DNA of 64,000 bases from Pempheris klunzingeri (GCF_042242105.1 NC_092016.1:12476501-12540500), one strand, 5' to 3'. Shown: positions 1-30,243, numbered from the stretch's first letter. Program-made: numbers and translations. The notes: generated by a model from the sequence alone, not told the origin.

Positions 1-590
1 CTCAATGTACTTCCTCAGTGTAATGTTGCTCTCTTGATACCTCCGTGCGTTTCTCCTCTGCCCATCACCATCAGTTGCCTGTTGTAGTGACTCCATGGTG
101 CTGCGTCCCCTCTCAGCACCAATATAATCTAATCTGTAAATAACTCTCGACTCAGCTATGGCCAGTACATTCTCAGATGACCTCACTCTAACCTTCAGGT
201 GTCATTTTGTTTTTTGTTTTTCTCTCAGCAAACCAAAATCACTACATTCAAGTATTACAGTTGTACAGTTCCTCGGATTCTACACACATTTAATGTGCTG
301 GTCTTAGCCGCTCTGCTGTACCTTTTTATGGCATTATTTTTTACATGTTAGACAATATATTGTGACCATGTCCTATGCAAATATGAAAAATAACAGATTG
401 TTGAATAATGTATGTTGTCATAACTTGTATGCATGAAATAGTGAAGTTTACATTTGGAAATAAATTCTTAAAATAAGCAGCTACAATATTGTTTTGTGCT
501 CTTTTACTTTTGTGATGCTTTGTGATTGCTGCTGAATAGTGGCCACTGTGGCCACTATCAACAGGATTCAACACATTATGGGTTAATGAT
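1..590. other. Gene-free left edge, possible 3' UTR tail
   Basis: No coding exon is recognisable here. An AATAAA on the plus strand at 459-464 follows AT-rich sequence, so this could be the end of a plus-strand 3' UTR. In human, KLF13 lies beyond the 3' end of OTUD7A and is read towards it, so a klf13 3' UTR is a reasonable guess. It rests only on synteny and cannot be shown from this sequence. Confidence 0.25.
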
Positions 591-838
591 AGATGCTAAG
601 ATTTTTAGATTAGACAAACACGATACAACATTAATTTGTGGACTTCCTGGTCAGTAGATTTAAGACAGAGCAAGCTGTTTCCCAGCGTTTCCAGTCACTA
701 TGCCAAGCTAAGATAACCAGCTGGTGGCTGTAGCCTTAGCATTCCTTTTACCATACAGATATGAGGGTGATATCAATCTTCCCATCACACTCTTGGCAAG
801 AAAGTGAATCCCAAAATGTCAAACTATTCCTTTAAATC
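591..838. repeat. Teleost interspersed repeat copy (probable MITE)
   Basis: The stretch ends with 'aatgtcaaactattccttta' (about 817-836), a wording I recognise from a short non-autonomous element found many times in teleost genomes. Ends and class were not determined; there is no coding capacity. Confidence 0.4.
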
Positions 839-2528
839 AGGGAACTGACTCAGTAATGTCAAGTTTAGGTCACACAAAGTGAAGCTGTAGAGGCAAGATC
901 CCTGAGTGCACTGATAAATTAAACTTTTAATATATATATATATAATATATATATAAAATATTATTTTATCATCAGATTATTTAGCAGATTTTTAAGGGTT
1001 ACATACAGATCACACCCTTCGGTTGCACAGCCTGCCATGTGACTCAGTATTATTCTTGCAACAGGAAGTACACCTTGTTCCCTCACTTCACCCATGCAAA
1101 TATTTACAGTAACTGCTGGGGTATCAACAATGGGTGGAGCACCAAATGCTGGGGACTCCTTCCTTCCTTATTGTATTTCAGACCAAATGTACTGATAAAT
1201 TGTATGAGGTTTCCTGTATATGCCCGGTTCACTTCTAACCACAGAAGAACGGATGATTCACTACAACCTACAGCCTCTCCTGGTGCAAAGTGTTCCCTTA
1301 ACTCCGTGCGACAGAGAAAAAACTCACCCCTCACTCCACCTGCATTCGCTGCTCTGCAATATCACTGCCAACATGCTCTCAACCCTCTCCTAAGCCGAGT
1401 GTGTCCACCAACACCAGCAGAGATCACAGGCGTGGCCTTTCCTGCTCACAATGAATCATGCAATGTGGAGTGAGACAGGAAGGAAGAGAAACGAACGAAG
1501 GCATTAAAATTCTTGATGAGGAGCCTGGTGTTCTCCCTGCTCAATCTGTACACCTCCTGTCTCCGGGCAGGTTGGAGCTACCAGCACACCACGCTACACA
1601 AACAGACAAGCTGCCACCCCTGGCACCACCACACAACTTGGTGTGCCATCACAGCCGGCGTGTTCCCAGAGCTTGTTTTTCATATTCGTGTGGCAACATG
1701 AGGGACTTCTGCGTAGTTAGTTTTTATGTGTTTATATTTAACTTCAATTTTTTAAGCTTTGAATGTTGGCAGGGAGCTGTTGTCAAGGATAATTGAGCAC
1801 ATAAATATAAAAATCTCTCTACCTTGCCTCGCTGTGCTGGTGAAGCCTTTGGTCATGCAAGAGTAGAGTCTCACTTGAGTCCCTCTGCAGACCGCTAACC
1901 GAGCTAATTCACACATAACTCGCCGTATTACAAGAAAGATCTCTGGTTTCGCTGGTTGTGTGGGTGAGGCACATATTCTCTCTGGGCTGCATGTCTTTTA
2001 GTCACATGTTTATTCTCAAGATGACACATTTTCCCCTCTGTAGTGAGTTATATTGCTGCAGATGCAGGGCAAAGTACAGGCAGTTCTATGAGCTGCGAGA
2101 GCACATCTTTGCTGGTATCACCCTGCAGACAGGATGTGGGGGCGGTGGAGGTGGTTTCAATTTGACTGATTTATCTTTTCAGTCACACCTTTTCTTTGGA
2201 TTATCAGCTCCTGAGCACCTCTCCAGGTGAGATTCTGTACGCAGAATAAACTCGGGTATTTGGAGAGAACCTCATCCACGAGTTATTTTGAATGCATTGT
2301 CTGACGGAAAGTACAGTACAATGTGTGAAAGAGATGGAAGATGAGGGTATGAGTGGGTGGTGTTACCAGCGCTGATTGGTGCACCCAACCTAGACACACT
2401 CAAAGTCTATAGTGTGGGAGGCTTTGTGGGCTGGAAAGGGTCTCTGCTTCACTGAGGTGTGTGGGCATGGCTGACTTTAAGACTCAGTGGAATTGATCCA
2501 CAGAAAAAGAGGGAGATGTGGTCAGCAA

Positions 2529-2549
2529 CAGCAGCAGCAGCAGCAGCAG
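2529..2549 (+). repeat. (CAG)7 microsatellite
   Basis: Seven uninterrupted CAG units lie 23 bp before a (GT)n run. No exon contains it. Confidence 0.95.
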
Positions 2550-2569
2550 TGGTCCTAATTACACAGTGG

Positions 2570-2571
<2 letters not shown>

Positions 2572-2606
<35 letters not shown>

Positions 2607-2612
2607 GTGTGT
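2572..2612 (+). repeat. (GT)n microsatellite
   Basis: About 20 GT units with one GC interruption, in intergenic DNA. Confidence 0.95.
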
Positions 2613-3984
2613 CTACGTCCCTCTTCTTCCATGCCAAACCCCAGAAGGCAGGCTGAAGGGCCATGTGATGCCACCCACTCTCGAGTGCAGTGCATGGCAG
2701 GGCTGGCGCTAGATCCTGCAGAGCGGGTGGGATGAGCTCAGATATTGGAGGCTGGCACTGGCTGAGAACAAGGCTTAGCTATGGGAGGAGGGGGTGTGGG
2801 GGTGGGGGAGTTTGGCATTACCACTCACTGCAGCAGAGGCATCAAAGGCAGCAACCTGCTTAAAACGCAACAGCACTGTAAATACTGTCAGGTAGAGTGG
2901 CTTACAATCTAGTGATGAGACTTGCTGATGAGAATAGTACAAAGAGGATCTAAATATTCAATTTATACACCCATAGATATGCATAATTGTCCAACATTTT
3001 AATTTCACCATGTTAATGAGAGAACTGCTCACCATGAAAATCAATATTTATGAACTATTGTGTTGTGTTAAGGTCTCTAATGGGTTCTAATTATGCGAGG
3101 AAGGAGACAGATGCATCTGAGAGGGAAATAAAAGGCAGTTTAGAATTTCTGTTTCCTGGTGTTTTTGTATGAGTCTTGGTTTGAAATGAGCTGAGTGAAT
3201 TTGACAACATGGAGGCTGTGCTGAGCTGTTTGAGGGGATGAGAGGCCTGCCAAACGACTGCTGTATGCCTGATAGAGCTCTTTGTTGCTTTGAGAAGCAA
3301 AGAGAGGTCCCTCATGCAAATTCAAAGGAAATTCTGAGAAAAGGGGATCCAAGAAAGAACACAATGCACTCTGTCTCATTCAGTAGTTGTTTTGGAGGAC
3401 GCAGGATACAAGGGCTAGGGATACATTGCTCTGAAGAGAGAGGCCCTCGTGCGCCTTTGTGTGACTGACATTAAACATCACGTGGGGATGTAATTCATCT
3501 TCAAAACTTTCAAACAGGTCATTTCATATTCTTAGCAGCCACAGTCCACGTCCAGTCCAAACGTGACTTGAAGCAGTTGGGTTGAGTCTAACCCACATCT
3601 TTGTCTCCTGCAGTCACAAGACTATACGCTCAGTCAGAAGTATGCATTCCATCCCACACATAACAGGCTGCTGCCCACTAAGCAACCTTCTCCTCACTCT
3701 CCCTCCACCAACTCAGTCAGTTGCTACTGTACGCACTGCAGATTCTCGAAAAAGCAAGAGATAATTTTACCTCGTACTCATAGTTTGTTAAAAAAGATAT
3801 CTTAAAAAAATCCTCAAATGTTGCAATTTTTTTATTTACAGCTCATAAGTTGTGGTGTATTCTAACAGACAGTCAGAATTTGATTTGTTACTTTGTTTAC
3901 ATGTCTGTTGACAGGCCATTGTTTCTCTCCTCATCTGCGGTATACTGTATATTATAGTTTAACAAGACCTTAATGTCTACAGTT

Positions 3985-4560
3985 ATGCTAGCAGCTTTGT
4001 GAGGCTGTACTTTGGCAAACTGTTGCTTTGAGCTAAATGCTAACATGCTTATTAACACTAAGCCAAGTGGGCTACAGCTTAGGCTGATGGGAATGTTATG
4101 CAGTTATTTGGTCAAAATACAAAGCATTGGACAAATTAGTATTTCGTACTAATGACGGCCCTGGTGGAACATTTAAGGGAACACCAAAGTTATCGCAATT
4201 CATCCAGAGGGGGTTGTTGATGTCTGTATTGAACTTTATGGCAATCCATCCAATTTTTGACATTTCACGCAAAACCACAAATGTAAACCTAATGGCTTGA
4301 AGAAAGGTCATCTGGGAACCATGAATGTTTGTACAGCATTTTGTCCAATCCATTTGTTAAGATCATTTTCACCAGATATGTGAAATCTTTGACCAGCTGG
4401 TGGAGATGAAGATGAAATGTCAAAGGATCACCTGTCGTTAAGATTCATCCTCTGTGGTGCGCGAATGTCGGTACAAAATCCCATGACAAAAAAGTGGTGG
4501 AACAACTGATCAACCGACTTACACTGACATCCCTAGAGCCATGCTGCTAGCATAGCTTAA
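3985..4560 (+). repeat. Teleost interspersed repeat with internal sub-repeats
   Basis: The segment runs from 'gctaaatgctaacatgctta' through two related 'attcatcc' blocks to 'catccctagagccatgctgc'. I recognise this succession of phrases (nnaattcatcc, atggcaatccatccaat, aaccacaaatgt, the final tagagccatgctgctagc) as a very common degenerate repeat in spiny-rayed fish. Its transposon class is unknown to me and no ORF survives. Confidence 0.6.
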
Positions 4561-5208
4561 AAAAACAACAAAAAAACTCCATATGTTCTAAATCAAAGAC
4601 GATAATCTGACCGAAAGCCTTTGGTAAGAGCTTTGAACGCGCTAGAAAGAAACCCCTCTTACTGTTATTCTCATGGGCTGCTTTTCTCTGCATTTGAAGT
4701 TTAAAAAGAGCTGTAATTAAGTTCATCCTTACATATCTGCAATGACTAGTAAATGATTAAACCTCTCTTTGAACACCCTGAGCCATTTTTATGAAGTGTT
4801 TGATACCACTTGTCTTGGTATGTGACTTGCTCGCATGCATCAAGGCTTCACCAGATTTAACCATCACCGGGGTGGAGGACACTTCACATGAATGCACTTG
4901 CAGATTTTCTGCTGATTTTCAAAGGCCTCTTGCGCTGTGTGGCGTCAGTCCTCCTGCCAATGTAGGAGTGTCTCTGGAGGAATCAGGCAGAGTTACAGCT
5001 CACAGCCTGGAATGCTGCCCTACTTGGCAGTCCACTCCTAAGAGTCTCAACTCTAACCTCAGACCCATTTTGGTGGAAAATTTTCCCCTCAGTCTGTTCT
5101 GTTTGACTCATTCAAAAAGCCAACATAAGATAAATTACTTTTTTCCATTATTGCTATGTTAATAAATAACCATTGAAAGTGTCCTATTCTAAAAATGTAG
5201 ATAGCCTC
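4561..5208. other. Intergenic, nothing recognised
   Basis: No exon, RNA gene or repeat could be supported. A 123-codon open frame at 4791-5162 has no family resemblance and no splice-site or codon support. Confidence 0.4.
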
Positions 5209-5493
5209 TTAAAGGGCCACTGCACTGATATTACACATGAAGGTTTAGTCGTCATTTGGAGTACTTTATAGTCATATAGTGTCTTCTCTAATGATGTGTG
5301 CTGATGGTGTCATTTTTTAAAGAAAGTCTCCTTACAAACTTTAAAAAAAACAGGTAGAAGAGTTTGTCAGTAGAAACTAATAAGATGCATTATGGAAATC
5401 ACAATCTTCGGGTTAATCAATTTTGAGATTCTTAAAAAAAAGAGCTCCAACTTTGTTGAAGTACACTATAAAAATGCTGAAGTAGCCCTTTAA
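5209..5493. mobile_element. piggyBac-like MITE with TTAA target duplications
   Basis: A 277-bp element (5213-5489) begins AGGGCCACT and ends AGTAGCCCT, inverted repeats matching at 8 of 9 bases. It is flanked on both sides by TTAA (5209-5212 and 5490-5493), the target-site duplication of piggyBac elements. The interior is AT-rich and non-coding, so this is a non-autonomous copy. Confidence 0.65.
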
Positions 5494-6989
5494 AGACACA
5501 GCTAAACTCTGCTAAGCATCAGTTACACTTTCCTGGAAAAAGTAGGACAGATCAACTGATCGTCTTCTGTGTTTGTTGTGTGAAACATCATAACCACATC
5601 TAGTCCTAATTAGTTCTGTTACACCAATTCCAACCTGTTACCCTTTGCTTTTAGGCCTCACTACAACACAGAATGGAAGCATGGAAGCAAATAATTAGCA
5701 AAAAAATATATTGTAGTGTATGTCAAAAGAAACCTAAACGAGTCTCTGTTCTTTTCAAATAGCTTAAAACAGATTAAGAGAATCCTCAGCCTATAGATGA
5801 AATCTATAACCTCTAGATTTCTCATGATTGCCGCCCTTGAAGAAAAACAAAAATGACACAGACACACCATGTTTGTAACAATAAACTATTTTTTTTTCAT
5901 ATTTACATCTGTACCTAATGTGCAAATTAATAATTTAAAGTAGTGTAAAACTCTTAAAGGAATACAAAATCATATCTTACAGTCCTAACATGGTGAGAGT
6001 CCATGAACTGGTCACATAGAAACAAGGAGGAGCAACACTGCAGTGTGTACAGGAGAGAGACAGAAGCGAACCCAGGGAGCAGTGGACATCCTTGGCCAGG
6101 ACACACTTAGTTAAGGACAGCATGGTACATTATCCAAGCATCACCAGAACAAACAGCAACACAAACACTGCGTCGTTACAGTAGTCATGTCGAATGAGCA
6201 GAAAGCACTTGGAGGCCCAGGGTTTTACAAACCCACTGATTGGTTAAAGCACTGATGATCACAAAAGGCTTGAGGTGCTCTTAGCAGCAGGTGCTTCTTT
6301 TAACGGCCTCTAGCTATGGAAGAAGAACAGACAATCTCACACTGGACCGGTGACAAATCTATACTGCAGGCCACCACATAGTGCTAATAGCATGATTGCA
6401 CATCGTGTTGTGTGAGTAGGGGGGAGGAGACACTTAATCACACTTCAGACGAATACGCATCGGCCTGCTCTCGCTACCCACAATTCTTCTCATCTAACAC
6501 ACTGACCGAATAGAGTAGTTAACAGGCGACTCAGAGAAACACACCATAAACACTGCATATTTTAGAAGCAATTCATCATATGCACATTGTTAGGTGTTTG
6601 CCACAGAAAACATTTTGAAAATTTGAGTTGTAATTTTTTTTTTTTCTAAAGAAGCCAGTTTGGCAGTGCTTGTGGTCTTTAGGAGGTAAACTACGGGCAG
6701 AAAGGTGAAATGATATCTTACACAATATTTTGAGTCCAATTCTGACACAGCAAACCTTTGCACCGTGGTAAGAACAAAAGTACACTTAACAAATGAGATA
6801 GTTTTACATTTCATCCTAATCCAACATTACAATCTATAATGCTTACACATTTTAATTCCTGTAGTTCAAATTTGTTTACAAAAGCACACCGTGACAATCC
6901 TTTACAATTTACAAGACACAGTTAACCTACAGTAACTATATTATTGGTGCATAGACAAAATTGGGAGAGGGTGTAGCAAAAATCACCAA
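5494..6989. other. Gene-free; possible distal otud7a 3' UTR
   Basis: No coding exon. Minus-strand transcription from otud7a may continue here, because 3' UTRs of this family can be long. I could not place a minus-strand AATAAA below 6990. Confidence 0.3.
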
Positions 6990-7501
6990 TTTATTGCTTT
7001 AAAGTCTAATATTAATCTCCCGTTAAATTTCTTTTGATTGCAAAACAACTACAAATTTTCCACAGATATTTGAAGAACCAAGCAGAGGTATTGCATTCAA
7101 CTGATTACAAGAGCTAAGATGTTCCCTCCTGATGAGATGCAAATCTTTTGTACTTTGAAAAATAAGAACTTTCCCTCACATACAGAAAGTTACATCACAG
7201 AGAGATGACTTTTACTCTAAAACAAGTAAAAGACTAAATTCAATGAGACAGAAAAAAAACAACCCCAAAACATAATAGCACGATTTCTGGCCAAAGCTGC
7301 TCACTGTTTCAAGTTCTGCTTCCCCCATCATAAAGTAATAATCTTTACTAACAAGGGAAGGGTGACAGGAATACAAGAGCATTCTTGAACAAAATAGGAA
7401 AATGTTTTCCACCATGTTATTCTAAATGCAGAGTGCAGATGGTGTAGTTCCCTCAAGTCTCCTGCGGCCTTGCTGACAAGTGGCTGAAGTGGCTGTGATG
7501 G
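6990..7501 (-). other. otud7a: otud7a proximal 3' UTR with candidate poly(A) signal
   Basis: Sequence after the otud7a stop codon on the minus strand. The first AATAAA hexamer read from the stop (plus-strand TTTATT, 6990-6995) would give a 3' UTR of about 530 nt. Further distal sites are possible. Confidence 0.45.
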
Positions 7502-23973
<16,472 letters not shown>

Positions 23974-25781
23974 CTGGGGGGAAAAAACAGCAACGGGAAA
24001 CACAACCGGCCTTAAACACACCATTTCACAGTGAATCCACATCACCCACTAACCCCTGTGAGAAAACTATCACTGGATGACTCCTCTCTCTTATTTTAAT
24101 CCCAGCCTGTAGCCTCAGCCTGCTTGCGCTGATGCCACATACTGCTGATAATTCATAATACTGTGAATAACACTCCACTCCCTGTGCTCCTCCCAGCTCT
24201 TGCTAACAGTCCTAACATAATATCCAGCAGCACAGATGTAATATCAACAACACAGCCAAAGGTTCTATCCAGGACACACCTGCCTATCTTCAAAGCCTTT
24301 GGCCCACCGCCCATGATCATAACAACACTAACCCTCTTCCTGCCACCGAGTGTCAACCAGGGGTTTCTGGGTATGATCCAGTATCTTGAACCACATCAGT
24401 AATCTGAGTTGGACAGCAAGGAAGGATGCCTGGCAACTGTTTGTGGAGCTGGGGAGATTCAGTGTGATGTTATTTAGTATGATCCTCACTGGAGAGCATG
24501 TTAACATCACGGCTATATAGCACTGGGGCTCTAATGAGCAACAAATATTGCCTTGTTAGGTCATAAACAACATTTCTAAGATGCACACGCGTTCACTCCC
24601 TCAGGCCACGGAATGAATGAGTCCATGCATAGCTTTCATTCCACTTGAGGCTGTGTGGGTGACAGAGGAACGGAGCTCAGAGCATTGTCGGTGAAGAAAC
24701 AAACACCCACAGGTTTGCAGCTCTGATACCAGGCCCCAGTGTGCGGACCGGAGGTTTGAGGGCTGCTCAGGCCTGTGGCTTTGACCTAAAGAGGAGTGAG
24801 AGCATGGCAAAGACATTCAGATACTCTGCCTCTGCCCACGCCTCTGAGCAGCAGGCAGCAGAGAGGCTCCAACTCACAGTGTGCCACATGACATGACTGT
24901 CCATCAGGGTTTGGCTCAGTGTTGTGAACCAACAGACGCTAAATAAAGCTGACGCAAAACAAATGCTCAAATGCTGTTGTTTCCTGCTTCTGACGCTGAG
25001 GAATATTAGTGGATTACTCCAAAAGCGGGATGAACGGGACATCACTGCATATCTTTTACTGGCTGGGACAGAACAATCTCAGAAATGTCCCTTCTGTCAG
25101 TATTATCATCACATGAAAATTAAAAGCTCATGACAATAAAAAAGACAGACAGTTTATCCAGACTGCTTGATTGTTGGCACCAGAGAGAAAAATATCTTTG
25201 TTCAAGGCCCAGCAACTTTAGTCTTTATCATATGCAATATTAATGAGTCAAAGCTGCACTTAAGCTGTAGTTTAGCTGACCCAGTTACAGTCAGCCATTT
25301 GCATTGTGGTGCATGTGCATTGTTGTACTGAGAGGGTCTAAGCACATGTAAACTACAGGAAACACAGGGTGACATTATCGTTGATGCATATCATGTTATC
25401 AGATCAAGGAAGGCCCAAAATGCAACCTTAAACTAAATGTTGGTTAGTTAGTTTGGCAAGCTTGCTCCTCACTCCCCAGTACCCCAGTCTGGCCTCAATC
25501 CTCATTGCAGGAGAAATGTAAGTTAATTATGATCATGGGCATTATTATATTTCATCTATCACACCATATTTCATATAATGATGATAGTGGTAATATTATT
25601 ACATTGTATTACTATTATTGTTGTTGTCGTTATTATTATTATTATATTGCTGTTACATCATGTATACTACAACAGTAATGTGTCTTTTTCTGTCTCTCTA
25701 CAGCACATGCCATAGCCCTTGCTTTACATGCTAACCCCAAGATCATCAAATATGAATACATTTCACCACCGCTCAATGCAA

Positions 25782-25790
25782 ACACACACA

Positions 25791-25827
<37 letters not shown>

Positions 25828-25830
25828 ACA
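25782..25830 (+). repeat. (CA)n microsatellite
   Basis: CA repeat with two GA interruptions. Confidence 0.95.
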
Positions 25831-26479
25831 CCATACTTAATCTGGCCTAATCTCTGCTCCTGGACTCTTCTCATACCATTACATAAATCATCATAACTGC
25901 TTTATGTTATTGTCTGTATATCTGTCCATCATGTCTGTCTACCGTGTTTATCTTCTGGATCACTGTTTTTCTGATGTGCTATTTCCTCAATTTAAAACAT
26001 TTGAGTGTACTCATTTCAGTTATAAGAAAACCTCTTACAAGAAATTCAAAAGGTTTAAAAGTCAGTTGCCTTCTCTGACGACCAATGAGACAACAGATGT
26101 GCACATAATTACACTCTCTAGGGGTGGACCCTTAACTTACAGACAGTTACAGTGCAGAATAATAGGCTGTCCATCAAGTGAGAATCACAATATTGCTTTG
26201 CGGGGCAAAAAGCCAAGACTGTAGTGGTGTGGAGTGAGACAGATAAATAGCTGAATATTATAAGTCATGACCTCACCTTTTCCCTTAAGAATAGCCCTAT
26301 TCAGATCGTTTCCCTGTGGGAGGTAATTATGACTCAGAAACACCCTAACGCATGTTTTTCTATCTGACGTAAAACCTGGGAGTGTCTACCTTCCTGGTAA
26401 TCAGAATGACAATTTGCATATTTGTCACACAAACAATGCATCAGGCTTCTACAAAATATGAAGGCTTTATAACAGCACT

Positions 26480-26700
26480 GTGATCTACTTTAAAGGATGA
26501 GGCTGACGTTTGTCTATGTTCTTCCTTATTTTTAACAATTCCCACAAAAACACTGGAGCCAACTATGTGTTTCAGATCTGTACTATATAGGTTTCCTGCA
26601 AAAGTAATCTCCTAAAACAACTGGGAAATGTAGTTTTCAGCAAATGTTGCTCAAACAGGAGTAAACAGTGCATTTGTAAAGGATAGTCCTTATATCAGGC
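26480..26700. repeat. Probable teleost interspersed repeat
   Basis: The text 'taaaggatgaggctgacgtt', 'cactggagccaacta' and 'gggaaatgtagttttcagc' matches my memory of a short repeat common in percomorphs. Boundaries and class are uncertain. Confidence 0.35.
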
Positions 26701-26754
26701 TTATATCAGATTAATACACATTTGGTGTATCAGTGAACATCTGTGGCATCAGCA

Positions 26755-27080
26755 GCAGTGGTTACTAAGCACATTTATTCAAGTACTATACTTTACGCAC
26801 GTTTGTGACATGCTTGTGCATTTTATGTGACTTTATACTTTTTATTCCAACTATGTTTATTTGACAGCTATATTTACTAGTTACTTCGCAGATTAAGATT
26901 TAACACAAAACATATGATCAGTTTGTGAAATATGACACATTGTGACAAAACTACCTCACCCTGCATAATGCAGTTAAAATTACCTCCAGGTTGACCAACT
27001 ACAGAAAAATGCTATTTTCGAAATTAATGCATCAGTGACAGTAATCCAATAATGTAACACTGTATAAATAAGTATTACAA
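26755..27080 (+). repeat. Teleost repeat, hAT-MITE-like
   Basis: Runs from 'taagcacatttattcaagta' through 'gattaagatttaacacaaaa' and 'catatgatcagtttgtgaaa' to 'agtaatccaataatgtaaca'. I recognise this block order from an abundant non-autonomous element in fish genomes. Assignment to hAT is from memory only. A second copy is at about 29,310-29,690. Confidence 0.5.
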
Positions 27081-29141
27081 CCACAGGGGCCTATTGTCTG
27101 CACAACTAATACTTATTTTTGGCGTATTTTGCTGATGAACACTTCGGTACTGAACTTGGTTGTATTGCTACATTTATGTCAGTAAAAGATCTAAGTACTG
27201 ACCAAGGCACTGTATGTGGGCTTGACTCAAAAAATAGTACACTACCTGGTCTATCGTAATAAAGAAACCCAGGGCAGCAATGTATTTCAATAGGATCTAG
27301 ACAACAATGGAGATCTATGGCAAAGCAATTTGCTCTTTGCATGGGCTTTGTTGATAATCACTAAGGTATAGAATACCTGCAGCCTCGTCCTTTTAATGTT
27401 ATTTAGGAGCTGTCCCTGACTATGCAGATTCAACTTTCTTCTGTTAGTTATCACACATACTTTCTGTATTTTCGCTGAGGGTTGTTGAGAAGCCATCTGA
27501 TGACCACGGGACTATCAGAACCAGACGCAGCTCTAGTCCATGGCGTCAGAGGCAGCAGAGGAGAGGAAGACACTGGGGATGCAGAGGACCCTGAAACACA
27601 CAGAAAGATATTGAGAGTCACCACCCTGAAACACAGAGTTATGACCCTTCAGTCTGATTGACTGAGTTCATTTTGAAGCTGCTGTAAAATACCCAACTGA
27701 CGCACATCTGTGATTGCATCTGAGTTAATAAGCTACTCCAAAATAACCCCTCGAGCCATTACTTTCATCATGTGTCATTTAAAAACCGCTTTGTTTACTT
27801 GTAATGACTTTAATGACCAATTTCCTACTTTTGCAACCTTTTTACTATGATGTTTTTTATGAAATTATATCACTTAATGCCATGCTTGAGTACTTTTAGA
27901 ACAGCAGAGGGGTTTTAATCTGCTCTGTGATATATGTAACTACAACTTTCAGCTGTTGTAAGATCCCTTTAAAGCAGCATCTTTTATTCCTGGATGCATA
28001 AACATTTCCTTAATCAGCCATATGTTTAGGTAGTAGCAGCACTTAAAAGCAGCACTTTTTTTTCCTTTAGATCCCACGTAATCACATTTTCAGGTTGTCA
28101 CACTGAAACGCAGGTGTGTTTGTGACACCAGCGTGGTAAAGGAAGTGCAGAGCTAGCCTCACATCCCTTGCTTTTACGTAACGAAACGCAAACATGCTGA
28201 CGCCGGTAAAGGCAAATAAGGTCGCTGCTGGGTTTTTTCGTGTACTAGGATGATCCTGCATGACACAGCAGACGGAGATGTGATCATGGAGACGACCACA
28301 CGTGGAAACACTGAGAGTGAGAGCCGCACAGAACAACAGTGGAAACTCAGAGGAGATTGTGCCATGTCTGTCCCCTGCGGATCGCATCAGCCGACGCCTC
28401 TCTCCACCTTTTCAGCAGAACACTGGCAAGTGCTGAGGAGTTAGCGTCAAAGCCCTCCTAAGTGCGACTGAAATATCCTTCAGTGTCATGCATAATTCAA
28501 ATGAACAGTAAAAAAAAAGGTTCATATACTGTATGTGTCCTCTGTTTATTTCTACAATCTATCACAGCAGCTTTAACCACAGCACTATGCGTTACCTTCG
28601 AAATCAGAGCAGTTCCTCACTTAAAATGACAACCAGTAAATTGTAGAGTAAATTTGGGAATCAGTGGATGCTGATTTTTACCCGTGAGCTACGCAAAGTT
28701 AGAAAATCATAAATTAGTTGTTGATGTGATTACCTATTAGCCTATTACCACTTCAGCCATAGCTGCTGGGCATGCATGCTAGTGATGGCTATAAGAAATG
28801 TATATTCATATTTTATGTATATTGTATGTATATATACCACTGGAAATAGTGCAAGATTAGTACATGCAGAAGTTACTTGACTGACATTCTCAAGTAAAAG
28901 TGAGATTACATGAGCTTAAAAACAAGCAGAAGTTCTAAAATAGAAAGCTCGTCTGGGTGACAGTCATTATGAAAGCAGGATTATGACTGATATTTCAATA
29001 TGAGCATGCACCACTGCCCAAATAACCTCTTCAATTTAGTGACCTCCGAAGTGGTGACTTGGAGGTCAATTGAAGAATATTTATCTAAGATTTTGTCATG
29101 AATGGAAATGGAAGTTTAAAAGGTTAAAATTGCATAACTTT

Positions 29142-29248
29142 AGAGTTCAGTGTGTTGCTCAAAGAAACTGGAGGAGCTGGGGACCAGACCACCAACCCTA
29201 TAATTAATGGCCGAACTGCTGTGCCACCTGAGCAACAGCTGCCCCCGA
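29142..29248 (-). mobile_element. tRNA-derived SINE
   Basis: On the minus strand it opens GGGGCAGCTGTTGCTCAGGT, with an A-box-like TTGCTCAGGTGG (29235-29224) and a degenerate B box GGTCTGGTCCCC (29190-29179). It continues CAGCTCCTCCAGTTTC and ends TTGAGCAACACACTGAACTC. The closing phrase is diagnostic of a common teleost tRNA-SINE family. Confidence 0.7.
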
Positions 29249-29309
29249 TGTAAACGCCAATTCCCCTCATTGCTTCACCATAACTATCCTGTAAGTGTTA
29301 TTCTTTCAT

Positions 29310-29690
29310 GGTGGAAAGTGACTAAATACATTTACTGTACACATACTGCACTTGAGTAAAATCCTGAAATACTAGTACTGTACTTGAGTATTTCCATTTC
29401 ATGCTTCTTTTTACTTTTAGTCTATGACATTTATCTAAAAGCGGACGTTACTCGTTACTTTTCATCCATTTTTATGGAAAACGTGGTCCACTTTCAAAAC
29501 ATGTGGCATTATAGTAGATTAAACTAATGATTACTTATTAATGCAAATATAGATGACATAGTGGAAAAAGAAGCACACTAAAAGTACATTTTAATGCCAA
29601 TAACTCTGTACATTTACTTAAGTGAAGTTTTTAATGCTTGACAATTACTTTATTGTGTTCATGCTACAACTACTTGCATAAATGGTCTGA
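29310..29690 (+). repeat. Second copy of the hAT-MITE-like teleost repeat
   Basis: Starts 'gtggaaagtgactaaataca', continues 'gtacttgagtatttccattt' and 'cttctttttacttttagtct', the head of the family whose tail is seen at 26,755-27,080. It then degenerates. Confidence 0.5.
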
Positions 29691-30206
29691 ATTCTTTCAT
29701 TTCTAAAGACTTGAAAGCAAATACTTTATATTACAAAAATCAACCAATGAAAGCATAATAACAGAATTTAGGGTTCATCATACAGCACTTGACGATGCTC
29801 CTCAATTACAATATTAAAAGTACACAGTGCATGTTACCACACCTGGTAATTAGTGTATATGCAAGTATATTTAGGTCACAGATGAACAGAAAATGTTTAC
29901 TGCAGGCTGCGTCTCTGATGTTGTGGTCTCTACACAAACACTTATGTCTTTAGACCACAGGGGAAAACATGTGCTCTTGCGACCAGCAACTCATATGTTT
30001 TTGCTCTCTTACAGTCTTCCCATTATGCTGCTGAGGAGCAGACATATTCGTAACAGAACAGGGTCAAGTTGTATATTCTCTTGTATACTCCTTACTGTAA
30101 TCACAACCAAACACACACGCATTGTTTGCCTCCTATGGTCCACTGACCTGAGAGCATTCTGCCCGCTGTATGTCCCCTCCATATTTACAAGGGTCTGTTT
30201 GTAAAA

Positions 30207-30208
<2 letters not shown>

Positions 30209-30241
<33 letters not shown>
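30209..30241 (+). repeat. (AC)n microsatellite
   Basis: About 16 uninterrupted AC units. Confidence 0.95.

Positions 30242-30243
<2 letters not shown>

Larger units (their letters stand above)
840..3980. other. Intergenic, no gene seen
   Basis: The frames contain only short chance ORFs without splice-site support or family resemblance. An AT-rich run with (TA)n lies at about 931-965. Two microsatellites at 2529-2612 are listed separately. Confidence 0.5.

Noticed and set aside
1039-1473. 144-codon open frame on the plus strand
   Set aside because: No family resemblance, low-complexity composition, no splice-site context and overlapping open frames on the other strand; best taken as chance.
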